DNA from: Pedobacter segetis
GTDB lineage: Bacteria > Bacteroidota > Bacteroidia > Sphingobacteriales > Sphingobacteriaceae
Direction of reading: 5' to 3'
Assembly (NCBI RefSeq): GCF_016623585.1
Contig: NZ_JAEHFY010000003.1
Location: 124,001 to 188,000 of the forward strand
DNA: 64,000 bases
Below are positions 26,480-35,940 of this stretch, piece after piece; the first letter of the stretch is position 1; each line of letters opens with the position of its first letter. The position numbers and the translations under genes were made by a program. Under the pieces are notes generated by a model. The model did no database searches and had not been told where the DNA came from. It saw only the letters and a program-made list of their open reading frames with translations.

Positions 26480-26845
26480 ATGGGCAAAACGATTAGAAAA
26501 GTTGGTTTAGAAGGCGTAAAATTTAATGCTGCAATTGGCTTTTATGAAGAAGAGCGCATTTTTAAGAATAATTTTTTGGTTGATGTTTCTGTGGCTTTTG
26601 AAGATGATGATCTTGTAAAAGACGATTTGAAGAATACCGTAAATTATGTTTCACTTTTTGATATTTGCAATCAATCCTTCTCTAAAGAAGCCCAATTAAT
26701 TGAAACCGTTGCCCAAGAAATTTTACAAAATATCAAACAAGAATTTACTTTTGTTGATCATATCAACATCAAGATAAAAAAACTAGATCCACCTGTAAAA
26801 GCTCAAATACAAAACTCTTTTGTAGCGTTAGATTATACAAAATAA
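26480..26845 (+). CDS. folB: Dihydroneopterin aldolase
   Basis: The 121-residue protein fits FolB: the GLEGVKFNAAIGFYEEER start (catalytic region, with the conserved Glu), NTVNYVSLFDIC and LIETVAQEI segments, and a C-terminal Lys-Pro region (KLDPPVKAQIQNSFVAL). It cleaves dihydroneopterin to hydroxymethyl-dihydropterin and glycolaldehyde in folate synthesis. Its stop overlaps the next gene by one base (TAATG). That next gene is a glycolate-oxidase-type protein, and glycolaldehyde-derived glycolate could link the two, which is speculation. Confidence 0.9.
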   Translation: MGKTIRKVGLEGVKFNAAIGFYEEERIFKNNFLVDVSVAFEDDDLVKDDLKNTVNYVSLFDICNQSFSKEAQLIETVAQEILQNIKQEFTFVDHINIKIKKLDPPVKAQIQNSFVALDYTK

Positions 26846-28242
26846 TGTCTTACACCCCTATTAACCATAAAATTATCAAGGCCCTCACTAAAATTGTGGG
26901 CGATAGCAATATTTTTACCGATCAAGAAGCTATTTATAAATATAGCAAAGACGAAACCGAGGATCTGCATTATTTCCCCGATATAGTGTTGAAGCCCAAA
27001 AACGTGAAAGATATTGCCGCCATCATGAAATTTTGTAATGAGCATTTGATCCCGGTTACCCCCAGAGGAGGAGGAACGGGCTTATCTGGTGGCGCTTTGC
27101 CTGTTTTTGGGGGCGTGGTTTTAGCTTTAGAGCGGTTAGACAAAATTATTGAAATTGATGAGCGAAATTTACAAGCAACCGTAGAACCGGGAGTAATTAC
27201 AGAAGAATTTATGGATGCCGTGGCTGATAAAGGCTTACTTTATCCGGTAGATCCTTCTAGCAAAGGTTCTTGTTTTATTGGTGGCAATATTGCCCATGGC
27301 AGCGGCGGCCCAAGGGTGGTAAAATATGGCACCATTAGAGAGTATGTGCTTAATTTAGAGGTGGTTTTGCCTAATGGCGATATTATCTGGACTGGGGCCA
27401 ACACCTTAAAATATGCTTCGGGATATAATTTAACGCAATTGATGATCGGTTCTGAAGGTACTTTGGGCATTGTTACAAAAATTGTTTTAAAGCTGGTTCC
27501 GCAACCACTGCACAATATTTTACTGATGGCTTCTTTCCCTACAAACGAAGATGCCTGTGCCGCTGTTTCTGCAATTTTTAGGGCAGGGATCACACCATCT
27601 GCTTTAGAGTTTATGGAGCGAAAAGGCATAGAATGGGTAATTGAGCATGATGGGATAAATTTTGAGATGAACCCCAAAGCCAAGGCATTTTTGATGATCG
27701 AAGTTGATGGTGCAAATATGGAGATGCTTTTTGCCGATTGCGAAACTATAAATCAAGAGCTAGAGCATTTTAATTGTATTGAGGTGCTTTTTGCCGATTC
27801 ATCTGCTCAAAAGGAAGAATTATGGAAAATCAGGAGGACAATGGCAGTTTCTGTAAAATCTAATTCGGTTTATAAAGAAGAAGATACCGTGGTGCCAAGG
27901 GCAGAGTTGCCAAAGCTGATCGAAGGGATCAAAGAAATCGGGATGCTTTACGGTTTCGATTCTGTTTGTTATGGCCATGCTGGCGATGGAAATTTGCATA
28001 TCAACATCATCAAAGGGAATATGAGCGATGAGGATTGGAAAAATAAATTGAAAGATGGGATCACAGAGATTTTTAAGCTTACCGTAAAATTGGGAGGTAC
28101 AATTTCTGGCGAACATGGCATTGGTTTGGTGCAAAAAGAATACATGAAAATTAAATATTCTGAAATAAATTTAAACTTGATGCGTGGAATTAAGAACGTT
28201 TTTGATGAGAACAACATCTTAAACCCGGGTAAGATTTTTTAA
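26845..28242 (+). CDS. FAD-linked oxidase, glycolate/D-lactate dehydrogenase GlcD-like
   Basis: The 465-residue flavoprotein has a PCMH FAD-binding domain (VTPRGGGTGLSGGALP near residue 70, HGSGGPRVVKYGTIREYV) and a C-terminal FAD-linked oxidase domain with CYGHAGDGNLHINI and SGEHGIGLVQKEYM. This is the GlcD family, which oxidises glycolate, D-lactate or related 2-hydroxy acids with electrons passed to the respiratory chain. GlcE/GlcF subunits are not adjacent, so it may act as a single-subunit enzyme. The start overlaps the folB stop by one base. Confidence 0.9.
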   Translation: MSYTPINHKIIKALTKIVGDSNIFTDQEAIYKYSKDETEDLHYFPDIVLKPKNVKDIAAIMKFCNEHLIPVTPRGGGTGLSGGALPVFGGVVLALERLDKIIEIDERNLQATVEPGVITEEFMDAVADKGLLYPVDPSSKGSCFIGGNIAHGSGGPRVVKYGTIREYVLNLEVVLPNGDIIWTGANTLKYASGYNLTQLMIGSEGTLGIVTKIVLKLVPQPLHNILLMASFPTNEDACAAVSAIFRAGITPSALEFMERKGIEWVIEHDGINFEMNPKAKAFLMIEVDGANMEMLFADCETINQELEHFNCIEVLFADSSAQKEELWKIRRTMAVSVKSNSVYKEEDTVVPRAELPKLIEGIKEIGMLYGFDSVCYGHAGDGNLHINIIKGNMSDEDWKNKLKDGITEIFKLTVKLGGTISGEHGIGLVQKEYMKIKYSEINLNLMRGIKNVFDENNILNPGKIF

Positions 28243-28285
28243 TTTCAATTAATTTTTTGAACTTTCAAAACCAAAATTTTGAATT

Positions 28286-28636
28286 ATGAAATTGATAATC
28301 AGTTGTTTGTTTTTTATCAGTACCCTGTTTGCATCAGAAATAGTTACCAAAACCGGTAGGGCAACTTATTACGCCAATAGATTTAACGGGAGAAGAACAA
28401 CAAGTGGCCAGATCTACAAACACGATAAATTTACGGCTGCACATAAAACGCTACCTTTTGGCACACAGGTAAAAGTTACCAATTTAGATAATGGGAAATC
28501 GGTTACGGTAATCATCAATGATCGTGGGCCTTATGGCAAAAATATGCTGATCGATCTTTCGCAATCTGCTGCAAAAGAAATTGGGCTTTATGGCAAAGGA
28601 GTTGTTAACTGTGAGATCGAATACGAGTTGCAATAA
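28286..28636 (+). CDS. RlpA-like secreted double-psi beta-barrel protein
   Basis: The 116-residue protein has a signal peptide (cleavage about residue 17) and a single DPBB domain with the RlpA pattern: GRATYYANRFNGRRTTSG, FTAAHKTLPFGT, VTVIINDRGPY and a D-L-S-Q-S-A-A segment. RlpA enzymes are septal lytic transglycosylases acting on denuded glycan strands. This short form lacks the SPOR domain of longer RlpA proteins, so septal targeting is not evident. Asp of NDRGPY would be the catalytic residue by analogy. Confidence 0.88.
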   Translation: MKLIISCLFFISTLFASEIVTKTGRATYYANRFNGRRTTSGQIYKHDKFTAAHKTLPFGTQVKVTNLDNGKSVTVIINDRGPYGKNMLIDLSQSAAKEIGLYGKGVVNCEIEYELQ

Positions 28637-28680
28637 AAATTAACACTAAAACTTTCTACCAAAAAATTCGTTTTTAGTAT

Positions 28681-29046
28681 ATGAAATTGAACCAGTTAAC
28701 CCCAGAAGAAGAATATATCATTAAGAACAAAGGTACCGAAAGACCTTTTGTTGGCGAATATACCTCTACTAAAGAAGCGGGAACTTATATCTGCCGCCAA
28801 TGCGATGCCCCACTTTATAAATCTGAAGATAAATTTGAATCGCATTGTGGGTGGCCAAGCTTTGATGACGAAATTGCGGGAGCAGTAAAAAGAGTACCTG
28901 ATGCAGATGGTAGAAGGGTAGAGATTGTTTGCGCCAATTGTGGCGGACATTTAGGCCATGTTTTTGAAGGCGAAAGATTGACGGAGAAAAATACCAGACA
29001 TTGTGTTAATTCTTTGAGTATGAAATTTATCCCTAAAGAAGGGTAG
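28681..29046 (+). CDS. msrB: Peptide methionine-R-sulfoxide reductase MsrB
   Basis: The 121-residue enzyme reduces methionine-R-sulfoxide in proteins. It has the two zinc-binding pairs, CRQC and [12 protein letters not shown], the SHCGWPSF segment and the catalytic Cys in RHCVNSLSM. There is no signal peptide, so it acts in the cytoplasm. Length is normal for a stand-alone MsrB. The 244 bases that follow up to 29290 show no gene I can support. Confidence 0.94.
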   Translation: MKLNQLTPEEEYIIKNKGTERPFVGEYTSTKEAGTYICRQCDAPLYKSEDKFESHCGWPSFDDEIAGAVKRVPDADGRRVEIVCANCGGHLGHVFEGERLTEKNTRHCVNSLSMKFIPKEG

Positions 29047-29290
29047 CATCAATAGCCAACACCTATAAAGTTTAAATAAATTTGTTTTAAGATATTTGAT
29101 GTGCCTATTGATAGCTTTTCTTTGGGTAAAAAACCGTTTTAAAAGGCTTTTTTTCTCAATAAATCATAAGGGTAATACAGCATCAAAACAACCTTCAATT
29201 GCTTGGCCAAAAGATTAAACAGATTATTTTATCGAGTGATTATCAAATTCATATCAAAACCGTACCAATAATTTGAGGATATTTGCCGCT

Positions 29291-30616
29291 ATGGAGAATA
29301 CAATCGATAAATCATCTTTGTTAAAGCAATTGAAAATCAAAGCACTAAACCCAATGCAATTGGCAACCGATAATGCCATACAAACGGGTAAGGATGTGAT
29401 GGTTTTATCATCAACGGGATCGGGCAAAACTTTAGCGTTTTTGATCCCTCTTTTGTTTAAATTAAAGAAAAATATAAAAAAGGCACAGGTTATGGTCATT
29501 GTGCCATCAAGGGAATTAGCTCTACAGATCGAACAGGTTTTTAGATCTATGCAATCTGGCTTTAAGGTAAGTTGTATTTACGGAGGCCATTCTACCAAAA
29601 CAGAATCGCAAAGTCTTTCAGAAACACCTTCGGTCATTATCGGCACACCAGGTAAAATCAGCTATCATATCAGAAACGAAAATATTAACCCTGCCGAAGT
29701 AGAGTTTTTGGTTTTGGATGAGTTTGATAAATCTCTGGAGATGGGTTTTCAGGTAGAGATGGAATTTATCATACAATCCCTATCCCACTTGAAACAAAAA
29801 ATACTGACATCTGCTACAAAGATGGAAGAGTTGCCAAACTTTGCCAAGCTTGATGATTTAATGTATGTTAACTTTTTAAAGGATGAGGGAAATAGCCCAC
29901 AGTTGGCCTTAAAGGTTTTGCATACCAAGTCTAAAGAGAAATTGAAGCTTTTGATGCAGGTTGTTTCTGAATTTCCGGAAGGGCCAACATTAATTTTTTG
30001 TAACCACCGCGAAGCTGCGAGTAGGGTTAGTGATATTTTATGGAACAAAGGGATGAGCAATGGGATATACCATGGCGGCATGGATCAACCCGATAGAGAA
30101 AAAGCCTTGGTAAAATTCAGGAACGGTACTTTTTCTGTATTGGTAACCACAGATTTGGCTTCGAGAGGGTTAGATATCCCAGATGTGCAACAGGTTATCC
30201 ATTATCAAATCCCTTTTACGGAAGAATCTTTTACGCACAGAAATGGGCGTACAGCCAGAATGAAGGCAAGCGGGAAAGCTTATCTGCTTTTAGCCGATGA
30301 AGAATTTAAGCCAGATTATGTGAAAGAGAAAGTGACGGAAGTTGATGTTGTGGAAGATTTTAAAATGTTTGCGCCTAGTGATTGGAAAACCATTTACATC
30401 GCCGCAGGCAAAAAAGATAAGATCAATAAAATTGATGTAGTTGGTTTGTTGCACAAAAAAGCAGATCTGCAAAGAGAAGATATTGGCTTAATAGAAGTTT
30501 TTGACCACATGAGTTATGTTGCCGTTAAAAGAACTAAGATAAATGCAACGCTTTCGCTGATAAAACAAGAAAAAATAAAAGGCAAAAAATATAAGATCGG
30601 GGTTGATGAGTTTTAG
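29291..30616 (+). CDS. DEAD-box-type RNA helicase with DbpA-like RNA-binding C-terminus
   Basis: The start is the ATG at 29291 (441 residues); a TTG six codons upstream is the alternative. Helicase motifs are present but some are unusual: Walker A SSTGSGKT, motif II DEFD in place of DEAD, TSAT, and motif VI HRNGRTAR in place of HRxGRTGR. The last ~70 residues resemble the RRM-like DbpA C-terminal domain (IDVVGLLHKKADLQREDIGLIEV...YVAVKR) that recognises 23S rRNA hairpin 92. The role is probably large-subunit ribosome assembly. It is distinct from the RhlE-like helicase at 13597. Confidence 0.88.
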   Translation: MENTIDKSSLLKQLKIKALNPMQLATDNAIQTGKDVMVLSSTGSGKTLAFLIPLLFKLKKNIKKAQVMVIVPSRELALQIEQVFRSMQSGFKVSCIYGGHSTKTESQSLSETPSVIIGTPGKISYHIRNENINPAEVEFLVLDEFDKSLEMGFQVEMEFIIQSLSHLKQKILTSATKMEELPNFAKLDDLMYVNFLKDEGNSPQLALKVLHTKSKEKLKLLMQVVSEFPEGPTLIFCNHREAASRVSDILWNKGMSNGIYHGGMDQPDREKALVKFRNGTFSVLVTTDLASRGLDIPDVQQVIHYQIPFTEESFTHRNGRTARMKASGKAYLLLADEEFKPDYVKEKVTEVDVVEDFKMFAPSDWKTIYIAAGKKDKINKIDVVGLLHKKADLQREDIGLIEVFDHMSYVAVKRTKINATLSLIKQEKIKGKKYKIGVDEF

Positions 30617-30652
30617 GTAATAGGTTTTAAGTGATAAGTTTTAGGTTTTAAG
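30617..30652 (+). repeat. Short direct repeats between helicase and EVE genes
   Basis: The gap is made of variants of TAGGTTTTAAG and TGATAAGTTT repeated about three times. It looks like a slipped simple repeat and shows no promoter or terminator. Confidence 0.5.
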
Positions 30653-31063
30653 ATGAAGTATTATGTTATTGTGGTTTCTAAAGACCATGTAGAAAAAGGG
30701 GTTGAAGGTGGTTTTGCACAAGCAGGGCATGGTAAAAAAAATCTTTTAGAGAAATTGAAAAAACACGATTGGATCATTTATTATTCGTCTAAAGTAAAAT
30801 ATGATGTAGATAAACCTTATCAGAAATTTACTGCGGCTGGCCAAGTATATGATGATAAACCTTATCAGACACAGGTAAATGAAAATTTTAAACCTTGGCG
30901 CAGAAAAGTTAAGTATTCTGATATTGAAGAGTTGGAGATAAAGCCTTTGATACAGCAGTTATCTTTCATAAAGAATAAAAAGAATTGGGGCTTGCATTTA
31001 AGGGCTGGCTTTATAGAAATCAATAAATCTGACTTTGAGCTGATCGTAAAAAAGATGTTATAA
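30653..31063 (+). CDS. EVE-domain (PUA-like) protein
   Basis: The 136-residue protein is a single EVE domain: it starts KYYVIVVSKDHVEKGVEGGFAQAGHG and has WIIYYSSK, FTAAGQVYDD and a C-terminal LHLRAGFIEINKSDF. EVE domains have a PUA-like fold with an aromatic cage that binds modified bases in DNA or RNA. Stand-alone versions are of uncertain role; in fusions they occur in modification-dependent restriction. It lies 36 bases after the DbpA-like helicase, which would suit an RNA-related role, but that is inference. Confidence 0.85.
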   Translation: MKYYVIVVSKDHVEKGVEGGFAQAGHGKKNLLEKLKKHDWIIYYSSKVKYDVDKPYQKFTAAGQVYDDKPYQTQVNENFKPWRRKVKYSDIEELEIKPLIQQLSFIKNKKNWGLHLRAGFIEINKSDFELIVKKML

Positions 31064-31124
31064 CACGCATCGATGAAAAAAATTACATAATTTTATTTCT
31101 ATAAATCAATTAAAATTCACGATC

Positions 31125-31580
31125 ATGAAAAAACCGATATTATTATTGGTCATATTTTTTATAGGGTTAGCAAGTTTAGTTAAAGCCCAAGAAAAAGCAA
31201 TCTTCCAAACAGAAGATGGTGCAATTAAAGGTTATGATGCTGTTGCATATTTTAAAGACAACAAGGCGGTTAAAGGGAACAAAAACTTTACCTACGATTG
31301 GAACGGGGCAAAATGGTATTTTAGTTCTAAAGAGAATATGAAAGCTTTTAAGGCATCACCAGAAAGATATGCACCTCAATACGGTGGCTATTGCGCTTTT
31401 GGATATGCCCAAGGGCATGCAGCACCAACAGAGCCAGATGTTTTTACTGTGGTAGATGGCAAATTATATTTGAATTATAACCAAAAAGTGCAACAAATGT
31501 GGAACAAGGATATCCCAGGTTTCATCACAAAGGCAGATAAAAACTATAAAGCAGAAATAGAAAAGAACAAGGGCAATTGA
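31125..31580 (+). CDS. Secreted YHS-domain protein
   Basis: The 151-residue protein has a signal peptide (cleavage after KAQ, about residue 21) and a YHS domain with GAIKGYDAVAYFKDNKAVKG, WYFSSKENMKAFKASPERYAPQYGGYCAFG. YHS domains often bind metal, and secreted forms like this are common in Bacteroidota and Proteobacteria without known function. A terminator follows directly. Confidence 0.87.
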   Translation: MKKPILLLVIFFIGLASLVKAQEKAIFQTEDGAIKGYDAVAYFKDNKAVKGNKNFTYDWNGAKWYFSSKENMKAFKASPERYAPQYGGYCAFGYAQGHAAPTEPDVFTVVDGKLYLNYNQKVQQMWNKDIPGFITKADKNYKAEIEKNKGN

Positions 31581-31605
31581 TCATTTAAGAACCATAAATT
31601 ATTTA

Positions 31606-31640
31606 AGCCGATTTTTTGAAAAAGGATCGGCTGTTTTTTT
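31606..31640 (+). terminator. Terminator after the YHS-domain gene
   Basis: Arms AGCCGAT (31606-31612) and ATCGGCT (31626-31632) pair perfectly and are followed by G and seven T. Confidence 0.8.
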
Positions 31641-31725
31641 GAAAAAAAAATAGATAAATTACACTCCCCAATTTAAACTAAAACCGAAATTTTTCGTCTA
31701 TTTTTAAATTGGCCTAATACGCACC

Positions 31726-34700
31726 TTGATACCTCGTTTTAAAAAATTATCGCCCTTATTATTGCTGGGCATTTTATTTGTATGCAATTGCTATGGGCAA
31801 GGTGCGTCCAATAAAGGAACAGATTTTTGGCTAGGATACGGAAAGCACACATCCGTAGGGCAAATGGTGGTTTATTTAACTTCTGATGTTAGCACAACCG
31901 CAACGGTCTCTATTGATAATCTTGGATTTAGCCAAACGGTTGATGTGCCTGCCAACGGCGTGGTCTCTGTAGATATTCCTACTAACGCACACTTAGCCAA
32001 TGATGGATTATCTTTAAACGGGATCCATGTCACTTCTATAAAACCTATTATCGTTTATGCGCATATATATGCTAATTCTGTCTCTGGGGCTACGTTGGTT
32101 TTGCCCGTAAATGCCTTAGGTAAAGATTATTACTCTATAAACTATAAACAGATTTCTAATTCTAATGGTGCCGTTGGATGGTTCTTTGTGGTTGCGGTAG
32201 AAGACAGTACTAAAATAGAAATTACCCCATCTGCCGATACTGAGCAATGGAACGCTAATACCACCCATACTGTACTTTTAAATAAAGGGCAGATATACAA
32301 TGTTTTAGGGAAATTTACCGATTCAGGGAAAAATTCTTCAGGGGTAGATTTAACCGGTTCTAGGATCAAATCGGTATCAACCGCAAACGGTACTTGTAAA
32401 AAGATCGCGGTTTTTTCTGGTAGTAGCAAAATCTCTATAAACTGTCTTAATTACGTTTTAAACTCTAACCCTGGCTCTGCCGATAACCTTTTTCAACAAA
32501 CTTACCCTACTTCTAGTTGGGGCAAAACTTTCATTACCGTTCCAGAAAAAGAGAGAAACTTTGTGATATACAGGGTTTTAAAAAGTGATGTAAGCGCAAT
32601 TGTGAAAGTTAACGGAAACGTAGTGCCTGCCGCAAATTTTACAAATGGTTTTTATTATGATTACGCATCACAACAAGTAGATGAAATTACCGCAGATAAG
32701 CCTATACAGGTTGTTCAATACGCCGTAACACAGCGTATAACCATTAATTGCGGCAATGATGCTAGTGACGTTGGCGATCCAGAGATGATCTACTTAAACC
32801 CGTTAGAACAAACACTCACCAAAATAACCATGTACTCTACCAATAATTTTAAGATCTTAAAACATTTTATAAATGTGGTAATAAGAAATGACGGAGTGGC
32901 AAGTTTTACTTTAGATGGCGTAAATGTTTCTTCACAGTTTGCCCCCGTCCCAAACAATTCATCGTATTCTTATGCTCAGCTTTCTGTGGCCGAGGGTACG
33001 CATAACTTGAATTCTTTGGTTGGTTTTAACGCTATTGCTTATGGTTTTGGAGCAGCAGAATCTTATGGATATGCTGCCGGCGCAAATTTAACTGCTTTCG
33101 GGATCGATCCGGTAAAGGATGGTTCAGATTCTATCTCGGTTTCTTCTGGCTGTGTTGGGATACACTATGATTTGAATTTGAAACTACCTTATGAGCCTTT
33201 GGATATTCAATTGGATAAAGATGATGGCACTGGTTTAAAATACATTACTGTTAATAAGATAGCTCAAAGCACAAAAGATGGCGCTACAACTTATTATTAC
33301 TCGCTAATCCCTGATATTACTTATACCAAAGACAGCACATATACTTATAAAGTTAGAACTACAAAACCATCGGCCGATGATTGTGGTACCGGCGACGAAT
33401 TTACTTTCGATTTTATCATCAATCCAAAACCGGTAGCAAACTTTACTGCTCCTCCGCAATCTTGCTTTGCAGATTCTGTTAGTTTTAAAAATGTTGTGGT
33501 AGATAATAATATCCCCTTAAATGAATATATGTGGGATTTTAACGGCGAAGCAACTTCTACTTTAGAGAACCCAAAATTCAAGTTCTCCACTCCTGGGAAA
33601 AAAACGATAAAATTCTCTGTAAAATCTCAAGATGGGTGCTGGTCTGACGTGATTTCTAAAGATATTGAAATTATGCAATTGCCCGTTGCCAACTTTACCA
33701 TATCATCTAATCAATGTTTAAATAATGAAACCCAGTTTGCAGATGCTTCTACGGTGGCAAATCAAACAATCACAAACTGGACATGGGATTTTGGGGATAC
33801 GGCTAGTGCTTCAAACTCATCTATTTTACAAAATCCGTCCCACACCTATAATAAAGTAGGCAGTTTTACGGTAAAATTGATTGTGGGTACAAATATAGGC
33901 TGTAAAGATACTTTGCTTAAACAAGTGATCATAAACCCTTTGCCAGAAGTTGATTTTGATACGCCTGATATTTGCTTAAACGATGCTTCTGCTCAGTTTA
34001 TCAATAAATCAACCGTTTCTGATAACTCATCTCTAACATATTTATGGGATTTTGGCGATAGCAACTCTACGGTGGCCAATAATACATCAACATTAAAAGA
34101 CCCAACTCATCATTATACCCAAGCTAAAAATTACATCGTAAAATTAACGGTTACCAGTGCAAATTCTTGTGTAACTACATTATCCAAAACTTTTACGGTA
34201 AACGGAAGTACGCCAAAGGCCGATTTTTCGGTATCGAACCCAAATCAACTTTGCAGTGATCAAATTGTTAGTTTTAAAGATGCTGCCTCTGTAGATTTTG
34301 GAGAAATAACCAAAATAGAATGGATCTATGACGATGCCTTGCCAAACATCGAAACAGATAATGATCCTAATTTAAGGAGCGATACAGCAAAAATATATAC
34401 ACACCACTATCCTACTTTTTATTCTCCTGCTCAAAGATTGGTTTTGGTAAAGATGAAAGCATATTCTGGCATCAGTTGTGCAAACACGATGCAAAAGTCT
34501 ATCACTTTAAAAGCAATCCCGAAAGCAGACTTTATCCTTCCGGATGGGTGTTTGCCAAATGGCCAAGCAACGTTTACCAATAACTCAACTTTTGATAGTT
34601 CTACCAATGGCTTAACCTACCAATGGGATTTTGGCGATGATCAAGATAATACCTCAACAGATAAAGATCCGATACATCAATATAAAAAAGCAAAAGATTA

Positions 34701-35838
34701 TACCATAACTCTTACGGTTACAGCTTTAAATGGGTGTAGCGCAACTGTTTCTAAGGTTTTTAAGGTAAGTGCCGCTTTGCCAAATACAAATTTCGAGGTA
34801 ATTAATGATGGTTTTTGTAGCAATAGCAAATTCTTATTTAAAGATGATGCCGCGATCGCTTTCGGGCAGATTACCAAAATTGAATGGCAATTTGATGCGA
34901 TCAACCATCCTAACGATCCAGCGTTTATGTTGATAGATAATGCACCAGCCGCTAGAGGATCAAACCAAAAAACCTATGAGTTTACGTACCCTAAATTTAG
35001 TAGCCCTGCAACCAAAGACTTTAAGGTAACTATGTTTGCCACAAGTGCTACTGGCTGTGTAAATCAATTTTCAAAAATAATTACTTTAAAAGCAGTTCCT
35101 GATGTAGAGTTTAGCGCTATTCCCTCTGTTTGTGAAGAATTTGAACCCTTTATGTTAACCGAGGCAAAAGAAGTTAGTGGTTTTGCCGGTAAAGGAACCT
35201 ATTCTGGCGACGGTGTTGACGCAAGTGGGCTTTTCTCGCCAAAAATTGCAGGGGCCGGTAAACACACCATCATGTATAATTTTATCGGCGATAACGGTTG
35301 TAGTGATTTTAAAACGCAGGATATTACCGTAAACCCAACGCCTAGCGTAAACGCCGGAGATGATAAAAACATTTTAATAGGTGGCCAGATAAGATTAGAC
35401 GCAACGGCTAACGGCGATAATTTGACTTATAAATGGACACCATCAACAGGGTTAGATAAAGATGATGTTTTAAACCCCATTGCATCACCAACCAAAGATA
35501 CCAAATACAACCTGTTGGTTACCAGTAAAGATGGGTGTATCAATATGGACGATGTTTTTGTGAAGGTTTTGCTATTGCCAGAAATACCAAATACATTTAC
35601 GCCCAACGGAGATGGTGTTAATGATACTTGGGATATTAAATATTTAAGCAGCTACCCGTCTATGACTGTGCAGGTATTTAACAGGTACGGAAACTTAGTT
35701 TATAATTCAAAATCTTATACTACCCCCTGGGACGGAAAGTTTAACAACAAAGATTTGCCAGAGGGATTGTATTATTATATCATTACGGCAAAGCAAGGGG
35801 AATTAAAGTATTCTGGATCGGTTTTGATCGTAAGATAA
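31726..35838 (+). CDS. Giant secreted PKD-repeat adhesin with T9SS (CHU_C, type B) sorting domain
   Basis: The 1370-residue protein starts at TTG (31726), the only start placed before the signal peptide (KKLSPLLLLGILFVCNCYG). Residues ~25-480 resemble the IgGFc-binding-protein N-terminal domain (starting GTDFWLGYG). At least four PKD domains follow, with WDF(G/N) motifs near residues 602, 685, 772 and 965, and PKD-like domains without the motif between and after them. The C-terminal ~85 residues from about 1286 (PNTFTPNGDGVNDTW…NRYGNLVY…TPWDG…LPEGLYYYII) are the gliding-motility-associated CHU_C domain used for T9SS export. It is a probable cell-surface or secreted adhesin. A paralogue and PorP/SprF follow. 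Confidence 0.9.
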   Translation: MIPRFKKLSPLLLLGILFVCNCYGQGASNKGTDFWLGYGKHTSVGQMVVYLTSDVSTTATVSIDNLGFSQTVDVPANGVVSVDIPTNAHLANDGLSLNGIHVTSIKPIIVYAHIYANSVSGATLVLPVNALGKDYYSINYKQISNSNGAVGWFFVVAVEDSTKIEITPSADTEQWNANTTHTVLLNKGQIYNVLGKFTDSGKNSSGVDLTGSRIKSVSTANGTCKKIAVFSGSSKISINCLNYVLNSNPGSADNLFQQTYPTSSWGKTFITVPEKERNFVIYRVLKSDVSAIVKVNGNVVPAANFTNGFYYDYASQQVDEITADKPIQVVQYAVTQRITINCGNDASDVGDPEMIYLNPLEQTLTKITMYSTNNFKILKHFINVVIRNDGVASFTLDGVNVSSQFAPVPNNSSYSYAQLSVAEGTHNLNSLVGFNAIAYGFGAAESYGYAAGANLTAFGIDPVKDGSDSISVSSGCVGIHYDLNLKLPYEPLDIQLDKDDGTGLKYITVNKIAQSTKDGATTYYYSLIPDITYTKDSTYTYKVRTTKPSADDCGTGDEFTFDFIINPKPVANFTAPPQSCFADSVSFKNVVVDNNIPLNEYMWDFNGEATSTLENPKFKFSTPGKKTIKFSVKSQDGCWSDVISKDIEIMQLPVANFTISSNQCLNNETQFADASTVANQTITNWTWDFGDTASASNSSILQNPSHTYNKVGSFTVKLIVGTNIGCKDTLLKQVIINPLPEVDFDTPDICLNDASAQFINKSTVSDNSSLTYLWDFGDSNSTVANNTSTLKDPTHHYTQAKNYIVKLTVTSANSCVTTLSKTFTVNGSTPKADFSVSNPNQLCSDQIVSFKDAASVDFGEITKIEWIYDDALPNIETDNDPNLRSDTAKIYTHHYPTFYSPAQRLVLVKMKAYSGISCANTMQKSITLKAIPKADFILPDGCLPNGQATFTNNSTFDSSTNGLTYQWDFGDDQDNTSTDKDPIHQYKKAKDYTITLTVTALNGCSATVSKVFKVSAALPNTNFEVINDGFCSNSKFLFKDDAAIAFGQITKIEWQFDAINHPNDPAFMLIDNAPAARGSNQKTYEFTYPKFSSPATKDFKVTMFATSATGCVNQFSKIITLKAVPDVEFSAIPSVCEEFEPFMLTEAKEVSGFAGKGTYSGDGVDASGLFSPKIAGAGKHTIMYNFIGDNGCSDFKTQDITVNPTPSVNAGDDKNILIGGQIRLDATANGDNLTYKWTPSTGLDKDDVLNPIASPTKDTKYNLLVTSKDGCINMDDVFVKVLLLPEIPNTFTPNGDGVNDTWDIKYLSSYPSMTVQVFNRYGNLVYNSKSYTTPWDGKFNNKDLPEGLYYYIITAKQGELKYSGSVLIVR

Positions 35839-35940
35839 AACCATAATTGTAATTATTTAGTTAATATCAACGTAAGGGAATAATAAACAGGGAATTAATC
35901 GTTATTTTGATAACCGCACCAAATCATCGCTTATTTATAA

